DNA of 64,000 nucleotides from an uncultured Prevotellaceae bacterium. GTDB lineage: Bacteria; Bacteroidota; Bacteroidia; Bacteroidales; Bacteroidaceae. The notes beneath the pieces are model-generated. The model searched no databases. It had not been told where the DNA came from and worked only from the letters and a program-made list of their open reading frames with translations. Made by a program: the position numbers and the translations under genes. The stretch is taken from assembly GCA_900316975.1 (NCBI GenBank), contig ONFA01000013.1, forward strand, positions 1-64,000, in the 5' to 3' direction. Each line of letters begins with the position of its first letter. The stretch's first letter is position 1. Positions 1 through 8,768 of this stretch are shown piece after piece.

Positions 1-33
1 CACCGCAATGCGGGAGAGTAGGTCGCCGCCTTC
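1..33 (+). rRNA. rrf: 5S ribosomal RNA, 3' end only
   Basis: The first bases read like the closing arm of a bacterial 5S rRNA: a CCGCAATGCGG hairpin followed by GAGAGTAGGTCGCCGCC. The 5' part lies outside the window, so this should be the last gene of an rRNA operon entering from the left. A strong terminator follows immediately, which supports the end assignment. The exact last base is approximate. Confidence 0.85.
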
Positions 34-36
34 TTG

Positions 37-84
37 AGAGAGGGGGTTCCTTGCAGGGATGCGGGGAACCCCCTCTCTTTTTTT
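37..84 (+). terminator. Rho-independent terminator of the rRNA operon
   Basis: A perfect 14-bp stem (37-50 paired with 65-78) around a 14-base loop is followed by a run of T from 78. It sits 4 bases after the 5S 3' end and is placed as expected for termination of a ribosomal RNA operon. Confidence 0.9.
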
Positions 85-89
85 CTTTT

Positions 90-301
90 TCCCCTCTTCT
101 CCCTTTTCTCTCTTCCCCTTTTTTGTCCGTGCTGCATGCAGTCAAAGGAGAACTTGGGGACTTCTTTGTTTATATCCTTGACCTACTTTTATGGCAATAT
201 TTTTTGATTTGAATGTATTTGTTCTTGGGTTGCAAATTGCAGAATGTTCAGAGGTATTCTGCAATCATTTATATAAAACTACCATACTATAAAGAATAAA
301 G
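90..301. other. Intergenic region with no recognised gene
   Basis: The AT-rich stretch between the rRNA terminator and the convergent TPR gene shows no convincing reading frame. The only structure seen is a perfect 10-bp inverted repeat, 236-245 with 256-265, around a 10-base loop. It lacks a following T run, so it is not called a terminator. Confidence 0.6.
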
Positions 302-336
302 AAAAAGCCCCTCGGTTCTATGTGGAACCAAGGGGC
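302..336 (-). terminator. Terminator of the gyrA-TPR unit
   Basis: On the minus strand a 12-base stem (325-336 with 307-318, one mismatch) is followed by five T (302-306). It lies about 30 bases beyond the stop of the TPR gene and would end its transcript. Confidence 0.8.
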
Positions 337-366
337 GTGTTTGTTTTTGGAAAAGTAATGAAATGC

Positions 367-1710
367 TTACTTTCCTCCTTTGTAATACTTCTTGTATTGA
401 TTTGCAAGAGCAGTCTGTTGGGTGTTGTTGTAGAGGATGTAAAGAGATTCTCCCCAATATTCTGGCTCAGATGGAGTCTGAGCCTCAAGTTCCTTGAACA
501 GTTTGATGGCTTCTTCCAAATCGGGCTTTTTTGAACCATTGGTTTGTGCAATCATCCATGCAGAACGTGCTGCCATAACCAAACATCTTGTTTCGTCTGG
601 ATACTTTTCTTTGGCAGTGGTGTAGATGTCTTTTGCTACTTTGTAATTCTTTTCGTCGAAAGCAATTTGACCTTCCATTAGATATGCGTTTACTGCATTT
701 TCATCATCAGAAAACTCATTTTTGATGAGTTGGATTGCACTCTTGAGGCTCTCTTTGTTATCACTATAATCACCACCGTTATAGAGGTTCTGCATCAAGA
801 TAAAGGCAAAGTTTGTGCGTAAATCTTTCTGTTCAGGATCATCTTTCAACGCTTCTATACCATCCTTCAGATATTTGTTCTGCTTTACCTTATCTTTCTC
901 GCGATAGTAATTTGACAAAGATTGGTATGCCAAGCCTTTATACTTAGTTGTCATCAAGGCTTCGTAAGCAGAAATGACTGCCTCTTCTGGAGTTCCTTCG
1001 ATGTTGTAATAGGACTGTGCACGGAATACTTTAGCGTAGGTGATCCACTCGTTAATCTTTTCTGGAGTGATATCTTTGGTGAGCCCTGATTTCTCCAAAT
1101 CTTTCATGAGGTTTGATTTCTCCAAGATGTTGAGGAAGGACTCAGCATACTTGGCACCAGTTTTCAGTTCTGCTTGATTGTCGCTATTAGATGCATTCTG
1201 TGCTGCCTGCAACAATTGGAGTGCGGGATTGATTGCTATGGCCTGATATTTCTGGTGAATCTGTGACTTCTCCTCTGGCTTCATCTTGGCATCGCGTTCA
1301 ACAAATTCGTCATATTTCAGACTATAGTTAATCAGTTTCTGGGCTGTTTCAAGGAGTTGACTCTTCTTTTCTTCGTTGTCGGGGTCTGCTTTTACTTCGG
1401 CTTCCTCCTTTTTGTAGTACTCCTGCTGAATTTCAGCAGCAGTCTTCCAAGTATCAATGTCCTTGTTTGTAAACTCACTTTGTATTGCAGACTCAATCAA
1501 TGGCAGTGCTCCTGAGAGTTTCTCAAAGTCTGTTTCCTTACGTCCAAATTCAGGATTTGGAATGGACGTTTCATAGATTGACCTCGCTTTTTTGAATGTG
1601 GCTTTTGCCGCTTTCTCGGCCTCTTTTTGTGCCTTCAAGGCAGCCTTATCTTGTGCGTAGGCAGAAGTGATAAGGAAGAAACCTACCATCATCAAAACTA
1701 ATTTTTTCAT
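367..1710 (-). CDS. Exported tetratricopeptide-repeat protein
   Basis: This 447-residue protein opens with a signal peptide (MKKLVLMMVGFF..., cleavage near residue 19 after YAQ). A lysine- and alanine-rich helical stretch follows, and then a largely helical protein. TPR-like helix pairs are clearest in the C-terminal half, for example around YLMEGQIAFDEKNYKVAKDIYTTA. It should sit in the periplasm as a scaffold or protein-interaction factor; no catalytic motif is visible. It starts 42 bases after the gyrA stop and ends at a terminator, so it is probably cotranscribed with gyrA. Linkage of a TPR protein to gyrA is, from memory, common in Bacteroidales, but its function is unknown to me. Confidence 0.85.
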   Translation of the reverse strand: MKKLVLMMVGFFLITSAYAQDKAALKAQKEAEKAAKATFKKARSIYETSIPNPEFGRKETDFEKLSGALPLIESAIQSEFTNKDIDTWKTAAEIQQEYYKKEEAEVKADPDNEEKKSQLLETAQKLINYSLKYDEFVERDAKMKPEEKSQIHQKYQAIAINPALQLLQAAQNASNSDNQAELKTGAKYAESFLNILEKSNLMKDLEKSGLTKDITPEKINEWITYAKVFRAQSYYNIEGTPEEAVISAYEALMTTKYKGLAYQSLSNYYREKDKVKQNKYLKDGIEALKDDPEQKDLRTNFAFILMQNLYNGGDYSDNKESLKSAIQLIKNEFSDDENAVNAYLMEGQIAFDEKNYKVAKDIYTTAKEKYPDETRCLVMAARSAWMIAQTNGSKKPDLEEAIKLFKELEAQTPSEPEYWGESLYILYNNTQQTALANQYKKYYKGGK

Positions 1711-1752
1711 AATTGATACGGTTTTAATAAGTTTATAAATCAGGTTGTTATG

Positions 1753-4317
1753 TTATTCTTGTGTGTTCACTTCAGGTGTTTCTGTACCTTCTTCAATCTG
1801 TTCGTCAGGTTCTTCTGAATGTTCCACAACGCAGACAGAACTGATGACATCGTTGCGTTTCTGAATGTCGATGAGTTTGACACCTTGCGTGTTGCGTGAA
1901 GACTTCTTGATGTCGCTGACAGCCAAGCGAATCGTCACGCCGCTCTTGTTGATGATCATGATGTCTTCATCTTCGGTCACCTTCTTGATGGCAACCAGTT
2001 TACCAGTCTTCTCAGTGATGTTGATGGTCTTGACACCCTTACCGTTTCGGTTTGTGATGCGGTATTCGCCAATGGTGGAACGCTTGCCGACACCCTTCTC
2101 GGAGAGTACCAGAATGGTTGGCATGTTGGGATAGAGTTCCTCTTCCGTTCCGTTCTCCTCTGCATTCTCGTCGTAACCTTCTGGCTTTGTGAGGGCAATC
2201 ATGCCTATCACTTCGTCATCTCCGTCTTCGTCCAGTCGCATGGCTTTCACACCTGTCGCGCCACGTCCCATGTTGCGGACGGTGCTTTCGTTGAAGCGGA
2301 TGGCGCGGCCATTATGGTTGGCAATGAGGATTTCGTCCTTGCCACTCGTCAGCAATACCTCCACCACTTCGTCGCCTTCGTTCAGGTTGATGGCGATGAT
2401 GCCGTTGTTGCGTGGACGTGAGTAGTTGACGAAAGCTGTCTTCTTGATGATGCCTTGTCGAGTACAGAAGATAAGGTTGTGGGAGTTCACCCATTCCTCG
2501 TCATTGATGTTCTCGATGCAGATGAAGGCTGTCACCTTGTCATCGCTGTCGATGTTCAAGAGGTTCTGGATGGCACGTCCCTTGTCTGTACGTGAACCTT
2601 CTGGAATGTTATACACTTTCATCCAGAAGCAGCGTCCCTTCTGTGTGAAGAACATCATGGTGTTGTGCGTGTTGGCTGGATAGATGAACTCGATGAAGTC
2701 TTTGTCGCGAGCCGTTCCTCCCTTCACACCGATGCCACCACGAGCCTGTGTGCGGAACTCGGTGAGGGTAGTGCGCTTGATATAGCCGAGGTGACTTACT
2801 GTTACCACCACTTCCTCCTTCGCATAGAACTGCTCAGGGTCGAAATTCTCGCTGGCAGTCACGTCGATTTCAGTCTTGCGCTCGTCGCCCCACTTCTCCT
2901 TCACTTCGAGAAGTTCGTCCTTCATCACCTTGCGGCAAAGTGCATCATCGGTGAGAATCTGCTCCAAGTAGGCAATGAGTTTCTGAAGTTCGTCAAACTC
3001 TGCATGCAGTTTGTCCTGCTCCAGTCCAGTGAGGGCGCGCAGTCGCATGTTGACGATTTCGCGTGCCTGAATCTCATCGAGGTTGAAACGCACCATGAGG
3101 TTGTCCATCGCCTCTTGTGGATTTTTGGCAGCACGGATGATGTGTACCACTTCGTCAATGTTGTCGCAGGCAATGATGAGACCTTCGAGGATGTGTGAAC
3201 GTTCCTCAGCCTTACGCTTGTCGAACTTCGTGCGACGAATCACCACATCGTGGCGGTGGTTGACGAAATAGCGGATGCAGTCCTTCAGCGAGAGTTGCTT
3301 TGGACGGCGGTCTGCGATAGCAATGCAGTTCACAGCGAAGGTGCTCTGCAAGTCGGTGAGCTTGAAGAGTTTGTTGCGTACCACATTGGCATTTGCCTCA
3401 CGCTTGATGTCGATGACGATACGCATACCCTCACGGTCAGACTCGTCGTTTACGTTGCTGATGCCGTCAATCTTCTTCTCGTTCACCAGTGCAGCAATCT
3501 TCTTGATGAGTTCCGACTTGTTTACATTATAAGGAATCTCGCTCACAACAATTTTGTCATGAGTGCCTTCTGTCTCGATTTCTGTTTTCGAACGGATGAC
3601 AATGCGCCCACGTCCAGTTTCGTAAGCATCTCTGATGCCATCCACACCGCAGATGATGCCACCGGTAGGGAAGTCTGGCCCCTTGATGTATTGCATCAGG
3701 TCTGTGCTGGTCATTTCTGGATTGTCAATATATGCCACACATCCGTCAATCACCTCGCTGAGGTTGTGGGTCGGGATGTTTGTTGCCATACCTACGGCGA
3801 TACCAGTTGCACCATTCACCAAAAGGTTGGGGATGCGGGTGGGGAGCACAGTCGGCTCTTTCTCCGAGTTGTCGAAGTTGTCGACCATATCGACCGTTTC
3901 CTTGTCAATGTCCTGCAGCATCGCCTCACCGAGTTTACTGAGACGAGCCTCGGTGTAACGCATGGCTGCTGCACCATCACCATCGACTGAACCGAAGTTG
4001 CCTTGTCCGTCCACCAGCGTGTAACGCATTGCCCAAGGCTGCGCCAAACGCACAAGTGCGCCATATACAGATGAGTCGCCGTGTGGGTGCAAGTGACCGA
4101 GCACATCACCCACGATACGTGCACACTTGACTGTTGGTTTGTCTGAAGTGTTGCCGTGCTTGTCCATCGAATAAAGGATGCGTCGGTGCACAGGCTTAAA
4201 ACCGTCACGAACTTCAGGAAGGGCACGAGCCACAATGACTGACATGGAGTAGTCAATGTAACTTTTCTTCATCGTTTCGTTGATCTCAACTTTAATGATT
4301 CTGTCTAAATCTTCCAT
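1753..4317 (-). CDS. gyrA: DNA gyrase subunit A
   Basis: GyrA (854 residues) is the breakage-reunion subunit of type II topoisomerase. With GyrB it introduces negative supercoils. The N-terminal catalytic domain carries the active tyrosine Y121 in AAMRYTEARL, and the quinolone pocket is HPHGDSSVYG (residues 77-86). The GyrA box that supports DNA wrapping reads QARGGIGVKGG, which marks gyrase rather than topoisomerase IV, and the C-terminal pinwheel repeats and an acidic tail follow. E. coli Ser83 corresponds to S82 here; the position of E. coli Asp87 is glycine (G86). Transcription starts from a canonical promoter just upstream, and the gene is followed by the TPR protein. Confidence 0.97.
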   Translation of the reverse strand: MEDLDRIIKVEINETMKKSYIDYSMSVIVARALPEVRDGFKPVHRRILYSMDKHGNTSDKPTVKCARIVGDVLGHLHPHGDSSVYGALVRLAQPWAMRYTLVDGQGNFGSVDGDGAAAMRYTEARLSKLGEAMLQDIDKETVDMVDNFDNSEKEPTVLPTRIPNLLVNGATGIAVGMATNIPTHNLSEVIDGCVAYIDNPEMTSTDLMQYIKGPDFPTGGIICGVDGIRDAYETGRGRIVIRSKTEIETEGTHDKIVVSEIPYNVNKSELIKKIAALVNEKKIDGISNVNDESDREGMRIVIDIKREANANVVRNKLFKLTDLQSTFAVNCIAIADRRPKQLSLKDCIRYFVNHRHDVVIRRTKFDKRKAEERSHILEGLIIACDNIDEVVHIIRAAKNPQEAMDNLMVRFNLDEIQAREIVNMRLRALTGLEQDKLHAEFDELQKLIAYLEQILTDDALCRKVMKDELLEVKEKWGDERKTEIDVTASENFDPEQFYAKEEVVVTVSHLGYIKRTTLTEFRTQARGGIGVKGGTARDKDFIEFIYPANTHNTMMFFTQKGRCFWMKVYNIPEGSRTDKGRAIQNLLNIDSDDKVTAFICIENINDEEWVNSHNLIFCTRQGIIKKTAFVNYSRPRNNGIIAINLNEGDEVVEVLLTSGKDEILIANHNGRAIRFNESTVRNMGRGATGVKAMRLDEDGDDEVIGMIALTKPEGYDENAEENGTEEELYPNMPTILVLSEKGVGKRSTIGEYRITNRNGKGVKTINITEKTGKLVAIKKVTEDEDIMIINKSGVTIRLAVSDIKKSSRNTQGVKLIDIQKRNDVISSVCVVEHSEEPDEQIEEGTETPEVNTQE

Positions 4318-4368
4318 TGATTATGATTGAATGTTTTCTGTTTGTTTTCTATATATTAAATATGTGTA

Positions 4369-4400
4369 CAAAGTTACCGATTATAATTGGAACAAACAAA
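4369..4400 (-). promoter_or_regulatory. gyrA promoter, Bacteroidetes type
   Basis: On the minus strand TTTG (4397-4400) is separated by 20 bases from TAACTTTG (4369-4376). This matches the Bacteroidetes -33/-7 consensus. The predicted leader to the gyrA ATG is about 45 bases. Confidence 0.75.
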
Positions 4401-4426
4401 AAAAGAACGGCTTTTTAACCGTTCTT
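4392..4426 (-). terminator. Terminator downstream of kdsB
   Basis: On the minus strand an 8-bp stem (4419-4426 with 4403-4410) with an 8-base loop is followed by a T-rich run (TTTTTTTGTTTG). It would end the mrcA-kdsB transcript and overlaps the upstream part of the gyrA promoter. Confidence 0.75.
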
Positions 4427-4448
4427 AAAATAAAAAAACTTAAATTCG

Positions 4449-4517
4449 GCATGAAAGAAGCTCCTTTTGCGATTCTCGATTCGTTTTCGAGGGGGAGTCG
4501 AGTCTCGCGTTTCATGC
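4449..4517 (-). other. Compact structured segment 3' of kdsB
   Basis: Two nested inverted repeats lie between the kdsB stop and its terminator: GCATGAAA (4449-4456) with TTTCATGC (4510-4517), and inside it a 14-base stem (4469-4482 with 4495-4508) with a two-base internal mismatch. The RNA would fold into one long hairpin. No T run follows it, so it is more likely a 3' UTR structure or a repeat relic than a terminator. Confidence 0.5.
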
Positions 4518-4538
4518 TCTTAGAACGAAAAAATGGGG

Positions 4539-5300
4539 CTATTCTCCTTGTATGTGTGATTGCAGGAATTTTTCTGCCCTTTGTAAATCTTCTGGTGTGT
4601 CGATGCCGATCGTTTCAATCTCGCTGATGCCGACCTTAATCTTGTAGCCATTTTCCAACCAACGTAATTGCTCCAGCGATTCTGCCAGTTCGAGGCTGGA
4701 TTGTGGCAGTGCGGTGATTTCTTTCAACACATCAGCACGATAGGCGTAGAGCCCAATGTGCTTGTAGTAAGTGTGTCCATTGAGCCATTCCAACTTGTCT
4801 TTGCCGCGTGTGAAAGGAATAATGCTCCGTGAAAAATAGAGTGCTTCCATCCGCTTGTTTACCACAACCTTAGGTGAATTTACATTCTCCAATGCTTCAA
4901 ATCCGTCTTCTGGTTTGAAAGGTTTGACGAGGGTGGCAATATCGACAGAATCGTCGTTGAAGCATTGACGGATGGCTTCGAGTTGTTGTGCCTGAATGAA
5001 AGGTTCATCACCTTGTATGTTGACAACTACATCGTAGCCTTCGCCAACCTTTGTGAAGGCTTCCTGCACTCGGTCGGTACCACTTTTATGGTTTACGCTG
5101 GTCATTACGGCTTTGCCTCCAAAGGCTTTCACCGCATCCATGATGCGTTCGTCGTCAGTTGCTACACATACATCATCGAGCACCCCCTCCACTTGGCGGT
5201 ACACTCGTTCGATGACGGTTTTGCCACCTAATATAGCCAACGGTTTGGCTGGAAAACGGGTGGAGGCATATCTTGCAGGTATAATTCCTATAAATTGCAT
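4539..5300 (-). CDS. kdsB: 3-deoxy-manno-octulosonate cytidylyltransferase (CMP-Kdo synthetase)
   Basis: KdsB activates Kdo with CTP to give CMP-Kdo, the donor used to add Kdo to lipid A in the cytoplasm. The 253-residue protein begins MQFIGIIPARYASTRFP, the typical N-terminal nucleotide-binding motif of this family. It also contains VVNIQGDEPFI, the conserved metal and substrate loop. The frame extends upstream, but the family start is the methionine at 5300, which gives a 16-base gap after mrcA. It is therefore the second gene of an mrcA-kdsB operon. The partner phosphatase KdsC is encoded in this window at 52588. Confidence 0.95.
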   Translation of the reverse strand: MQFIGIIPARYASTRFPAKPLAILGGKTVIERVYRQVEGVLDDVCVATDDERIMDAVKAFGGKAVMTSVNHKSGTDRVQEAFTKVGEGYDVVVNIQGDEPFIQAQQLEAIRQCFNDDSVDIATLVKPFKPEDGFEALENVNSPKVVVNKRMEALYFSRSIIPFTRGKDKLEWLNGHTYYKHIGLYAYRADVLKEITALPQSSLELAESLEQLRWLENGYKIKVGISEIETIGIDTPEDLQRAEKFLQSHIQGE

Positions 5301-5316
5301 GGGGTAAAATATTTGA

Positions 5317-7731
5317 TTAGAAGAATTCTTCGTCATATTCGATGGGATCTTCCTCAATAGGGTGCAACAGTCCTTCTGCACTTGGCAGATCCATCAGATC
5401 GTTGTCACAAGGCTGATAGCCTTCTGGAATGTCAAATTTATCCTTCTCGCTGATACCGAAGAGTTTGCTGTTGTAGATTTTTCGCATTAACTTACCGAAA
5501 ATAGGCAAAGCGGCTTTTGCACCTTGACCGAATGCCATGCTGCCAAAGTGGATGTCGCGGTCGTCACCGCCTACCCAACTGGCTACGACCAGTTTGGGGC
5601 AGAAACCGATAAACCAGCCATCTGCATTACTATTTGTCGTACCTGTCTTGCCACCCAAATCACCTGTAATGTGGTAGGCGCCACCACGCAATGCACGACC
5701 TGTACCTTCATTGATAACAGCCTTGAGCATATAAATCATCTGGCTTGCCTTCTCCTTCGAGAGCACCTCGTTCATGCGAGGGGTGAAGTTGGCAATGACG
5801 TTGCCGTCGGAGTCTTCAATACGTGTGACGAGCAGAGGCGAGTAGTGGATGCCCATGCTGGGGAAGATGGTGTAGGCGCTTGCCATTTCGCCAATGCTCA
5901 CATCGCCTGAACCAAGCGCAATGGTCAGGTTGGGTTGCATCGTATAAGTGGAAATCTTCAGTTGTTTGCTGAGGAAGTCAATGAAGTTTTGTGGACGGAT
6001 GAGGTTTAACAGATAGACAGATGCGTGGTTGTTAGAGTGGGCGAGTGCTGTTTTGAGCGGCACCATGCCAAGTGCGCTTCCCTTAGGAGTCCAACCACCG
6101 TAGTTCTTAGGACTTGCATCCACATAATCGCAAGGGGTGTAACCCAAACTGGTGAGAGCTTGAGAATAAAGTAAGGGCTTAATGGTGGAACCCACCTGAC
6201 GGTGACCGCCGCCCAATACATTGTCAAACGCAAAGTGGTCGAAATCCAAACCTGGTACGTATGCCTTCACCAGACCGTTTTCAGGGTCAATAGCGCATAC
6301 GCCTGCGCGTAGGAATCTCTTATAATAGATGATGGAGTCGCGTGGGCTCATGCGCATTTCCACCAATTCGGGTGTGTCGTATGAACTTCCGTACTTAAAC
6401 ATCCGCATGTCGATAGGTGTGTTGAATGCCTGCATGATTTCATCTTCACTCAGCCCGTCAGCCTTCAACACGCGATACCGTTCGCTCTGACGCACTGCAC
6501 GGTCGATAATCTTATTCATCTTGTCCATCGTTATCTGTTTGTATGGACCTGTCTTCGAATACTTGATTTCGTTTTCAAAAGCGGGTTGCAGATATTTCGC
6601 CACATGTTCGAAGAGTGCTTCTTCTGCCATCTTCTGCATTCGGGTGTCAATGCTTGTGTATATCTTCAATCCATCCGTGTAGATGTTATAGTGCGAACCA
6701 TCTTTCTTTGTGTTCTTGTTGCACCAACCATACAGAGGGTCATTTTCCCAAGCCACAGAGTCGTCGTGGTATTGCTGTCCCTGCCATGAAGCATACTGAC
6801 TGCGTTCGGGACGCTTAGCCATCATGATGACACGCAGGTGCTCGCGGAAGTATGGAGCAGCACCTTCCTTATGCGAAGTGATTTTAGGCTTAGGCAACAA
6901 GGAGAGAGGTTGAGACTTCACCTCATCCATTTCTGCCTGTGTAATGTAACCTTCCTTCACCATCTGTCCCAACACCACGTTGCGGCGTTCCACACAGCGT
7001 TCGCTTTGTATGTATTCACCTTTTTCTCCACGTTTGTATGGGTTGTAAAGCGATGGGTTCTTACACATTCCGACCAAGGTGGCGCACTCGTTGAGGTTGA
7101 GGTCTATAGGATCCTTCCCGAAGTAGGTTCTACAAGCATTCTTCACGCCAACGCCCATATAGAGGAAATCAAAGTAGTTGAGGTACATGGTCATGATTTC
7201 CTCCTTGGTGTAGTATCGTTCCAACTGTACGGCGATGAACCATTCGATGGGCTTCTGCATCATACGTGCCCCGTCTGTGCGTGCCACGTCAGAATAGAGT
7301 TGCTTCGCCAACTGCTGTGTGATGGTTGAACCACCACCGGCACTTCGCTGACCCATCATCAGGCGTTTCACCACAGCACGGCCTATAGCCTTCATGTCAA
7401 TGCCCGAATGCTCATAGAATCGTGCATCTTCCGTTGCCACCAGTGCTTTCACCAGGTTCTCGGGCAGTGAGTCGTAAGGCACCATCACGCGGTTTTCGCT
7501 TGCGTAACTCCAGGTGCCAATCAGTTTGTTGTCTGCCGAGTACACGCGTGAAGCATATTTATTGATAGGGTTTTGCAAGTCACTCACAGGAGGCAGTTTT
7601 CCCAACCATCCCTGTGAAATGGCAAACACACCGAAAAACATGAGGAAAATGATGATGAGTGTCACGATCCACCATCCTTTGATGGCCTTATTCACACTTG
7701 ATGTATCGTTTTCTTTTTTGCTGATACCCAT
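5317..7731 (-). CDS. mrcA: Penicillin-binding protein 1A, bifunctional transglycosylase/transpeptidase
   Basis: This class A PBP (804 residues) polymerises lipid II and cross-links peptidoglycan in the periplasm. A short cytoplasmic tail and a membrane anchor (about residues 21-40) precede a GT51 domain with the catalytic glutamate in VATEDARFYEHSG (E101) and the GGGSTITQQLAKQLY motif. The transpeptidase domain shows all three signatures: STIK with the acylated serine, SNN, and KTGTT. The C-terminus is acidic. Its promoter box lies about 45 bases upstream and kdsB follows directly, tying wall and LPS precursor synthesis into one transcript. Confidence 0.95.
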   Translation of the reverse strand: MGISKKENDTSSVNKAIKGWWIVTLIIIFLMFFGVFAISQGWLGKLPPVSDLQNPINKYASRVYSADNKLIGTWSYASENRVMVPYDSLPENLVKALVATEDARFYEHSGIDMKAIGRAVVKRLMMGQRSAGGGSTITQQLAKQLYSDVARTDGARMMQKPIEWFIAVQLERYYTKEEIMTMYLNYFDFLYMGVGVKNACRTYFGKDPIDLNLNECATLVGMCKNPSLYNPYKRGEKGEYIQSERCVERRNVVLGQMVKEGYITQAEMDEVKSQPLSLLPKPKITSHKEGAAPYFREHLRVIMMAKRPERSQYASWQGQQYHDDSVAWENDPLYGWCNKNTKKDGSHYNIYTDGLKIYTSIDTRMQKMAEEALFEHVAKYLQPAFENEIKYSKTGPYKQITMDKMNKIIDRAVRQSERYRVLKADGLSEDEIMQAFNTPIDMRMFKYGSSYDTPELVEMRMSPRDSIIYYKRFLRAGVCAIDPENGLVKAYVPGLDFDHFAFDNVLGGGHRQVGSTIKPLLYSQALTSLGYTPCDYVDASPKNYGGWTPKGSALGMVPLKTALAHSNNHASVYLLNLIRPQNFIDFLSKQLKISTYTMQPNLTIALGSGDVSIGEMASAYTIFPSMGIHYSPLLVTRIEDSDGNVIANFTPRMNEVLSKEKASQMIYMLKAVINEGTGRALRGGAYHITGDLGGKTGTTNSNADGWFIGFCPKLVVASWVGGDDRDIHFGSMAFGQGAKAALPIFGKLMRKIYNSKLFGISEKDKFDIPEGYQPCDNDLMDLPSAEGLLHPIEEDPIEYDEEFF

Positions 7732-7774
7732 AATGCTTTGTGTAGATTTCTATTAGATGCTGTAAAATGTCATG

Positions 7775-7782
7775 CAAAGGTA
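7775..7782 (-). promoter_or_regulatory. Probable mrcA promoter, -7 box
   Basis: TACCTTTG on the minus strand matches the TAnnTTTG consensus and lies 44 bases before the mrcA ATG. No exact TTTG was seen at -33. Confidence 0.55.
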
Positions 7783-7918
7783 CGAATATTCTTGGTAGTC
7801 GAAAAGGAAAAAAGGAAAAAGGTATCTGTTTTGACCCGAAAACGCTGTTGAAATGCTCATTAAACATAAAAAAAAGTGAAAAATGCGGAAAAATGTTCTT
7901 TCTGTTAGAAAAAAGAAT

Positions 7919-7926
7919 TATCTTTG
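7919..7926 (+). promoter_or_regulatory. Probable promoter of the AhpD-like gene, -7 box
   Basis: TATCTTTG fits the Bacteroidetes -7 element and lies 26 bases before the ATG of the downstream gene. The -33 region is degenerate. Confidence 0.6.
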
Positions 7927-7952
7927 CAAAAACATAAAACTAAAGTATAACC

Positions 7953-8732
7953 ATGACAGAAATTGGAATCAGCGAATACGCGCGTCAGCAGATAAGAAAA
8001 CTTTTCTCGCAGCGCAATTCAGTCAACACGCTCAAGCGTGACCCCGAACTCACCCAGATTTTCGATAATTTCGCCTTCGATGAGGCACTGAAACTCACCG
8101 AGGAACCTGTGTTGGAAAAGACTCGTTGCATGTGCATCCTTGCCAGCACCATCGGCTGCAATGCCATGCGTCAGTTTAAGGTGTATGTGGATGTGTGTCT
8201 CAATGTGGGTGTGAAGCCCCGCGAAATCCGTGAGGTCATCTATCAGACAGTGCCATATGTGGGGTTCTCCAAGATGATTGACTTCCTGCTCGAGATGAAC
8301 GAGGTGTTTGACGATAATGACATCAAGTTGCCATTGAACAATCAGGGAACAACCACGCCTGAAGACCGTCGTGAAAAGGGACGTGCTTACATTGACGGTA
8401 TCTTTGGCGCAGGTACAGCCGAAAAGATGGAGAAAGAAGCCCCCAAAGGCCAGGAACATATCGTGGAGTTCTTGGAGAGTTACTGCTTTGGCGATTTCTA
8501 CACGCGTAATGGCATTGACATGCAGCATCGCGAATTGGTTACTTTCTGTCTGCTTGCTTCAATGGGTGTTGCTCAGCCACAACTCGAAAGCCATGGTTTT
8601 GGTTGCAAGAACATGAAGATTAGCAAGAAGGAAATGGTGGCTGTCTTGACGGGTATGCTTCCATACATTGGCTTCCCAAAGACGCTCAATGCCCTCACTG
8701 CCGTTAATAAGGCTTATCCTGAGGACGAATAA
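7953..8732 (+). CDS. Carboxymuconolactone decarboxylase (AhpD-like) family protein, duplicated domain
   Basis: This 259-residue cytosolic protein contains two copies of the CMD/AhpD helical fold. The first is around residues 35-115 (EKTRCMCILASTIGC, then REVIYQTVPYVGFSKMIDFL). The second is around residues 175-255 (HRELVTFCLLASMG, then MVAVLTGMLPYIGFPKTLNAL). AhpD itself is a CxxC disulfide reductase in peroxide defence; here the cysteines are spaced CMC, so classic AhpD chemistry is not assured. It appears to be a single-gene unit with its own promoter. A role in redox or lactone metabolism is inference only. Confidence 0.85.
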   Translation: MTEIGISEYARQQIRKLFSQRNSVNTLKRDPELTQIFDNFAFDEALKLTEEPVLEKTRCMCILASTIGCNAMRQFKVYVDVCLNVGVKPREIREVIYQTVPYVGFSKMIDFLLEMNEVFDDNDIKLPLNNQGTTTPEDRREKGRAYIDGIFGAGTAEKMEKEAPKGQEHIVEFLESYCFGDFYTRNGIDMQHRELVTFCLLASMGVAQPQLESHGFGCKNMKISKKEMVAVLTGMLPYIGFPKTLNALTAVNKAYPEDE

Positions 8733-8768
8733 AAGCGAAACGGAAAGTAAAGGATAAAAATGGGGTTG

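Noticed and set aside
2665-3990. Several plus-strand frames of 80 to 246 codons opposite gyrA
   Set aside because: All mirror gyrA codons and lack any family motif.
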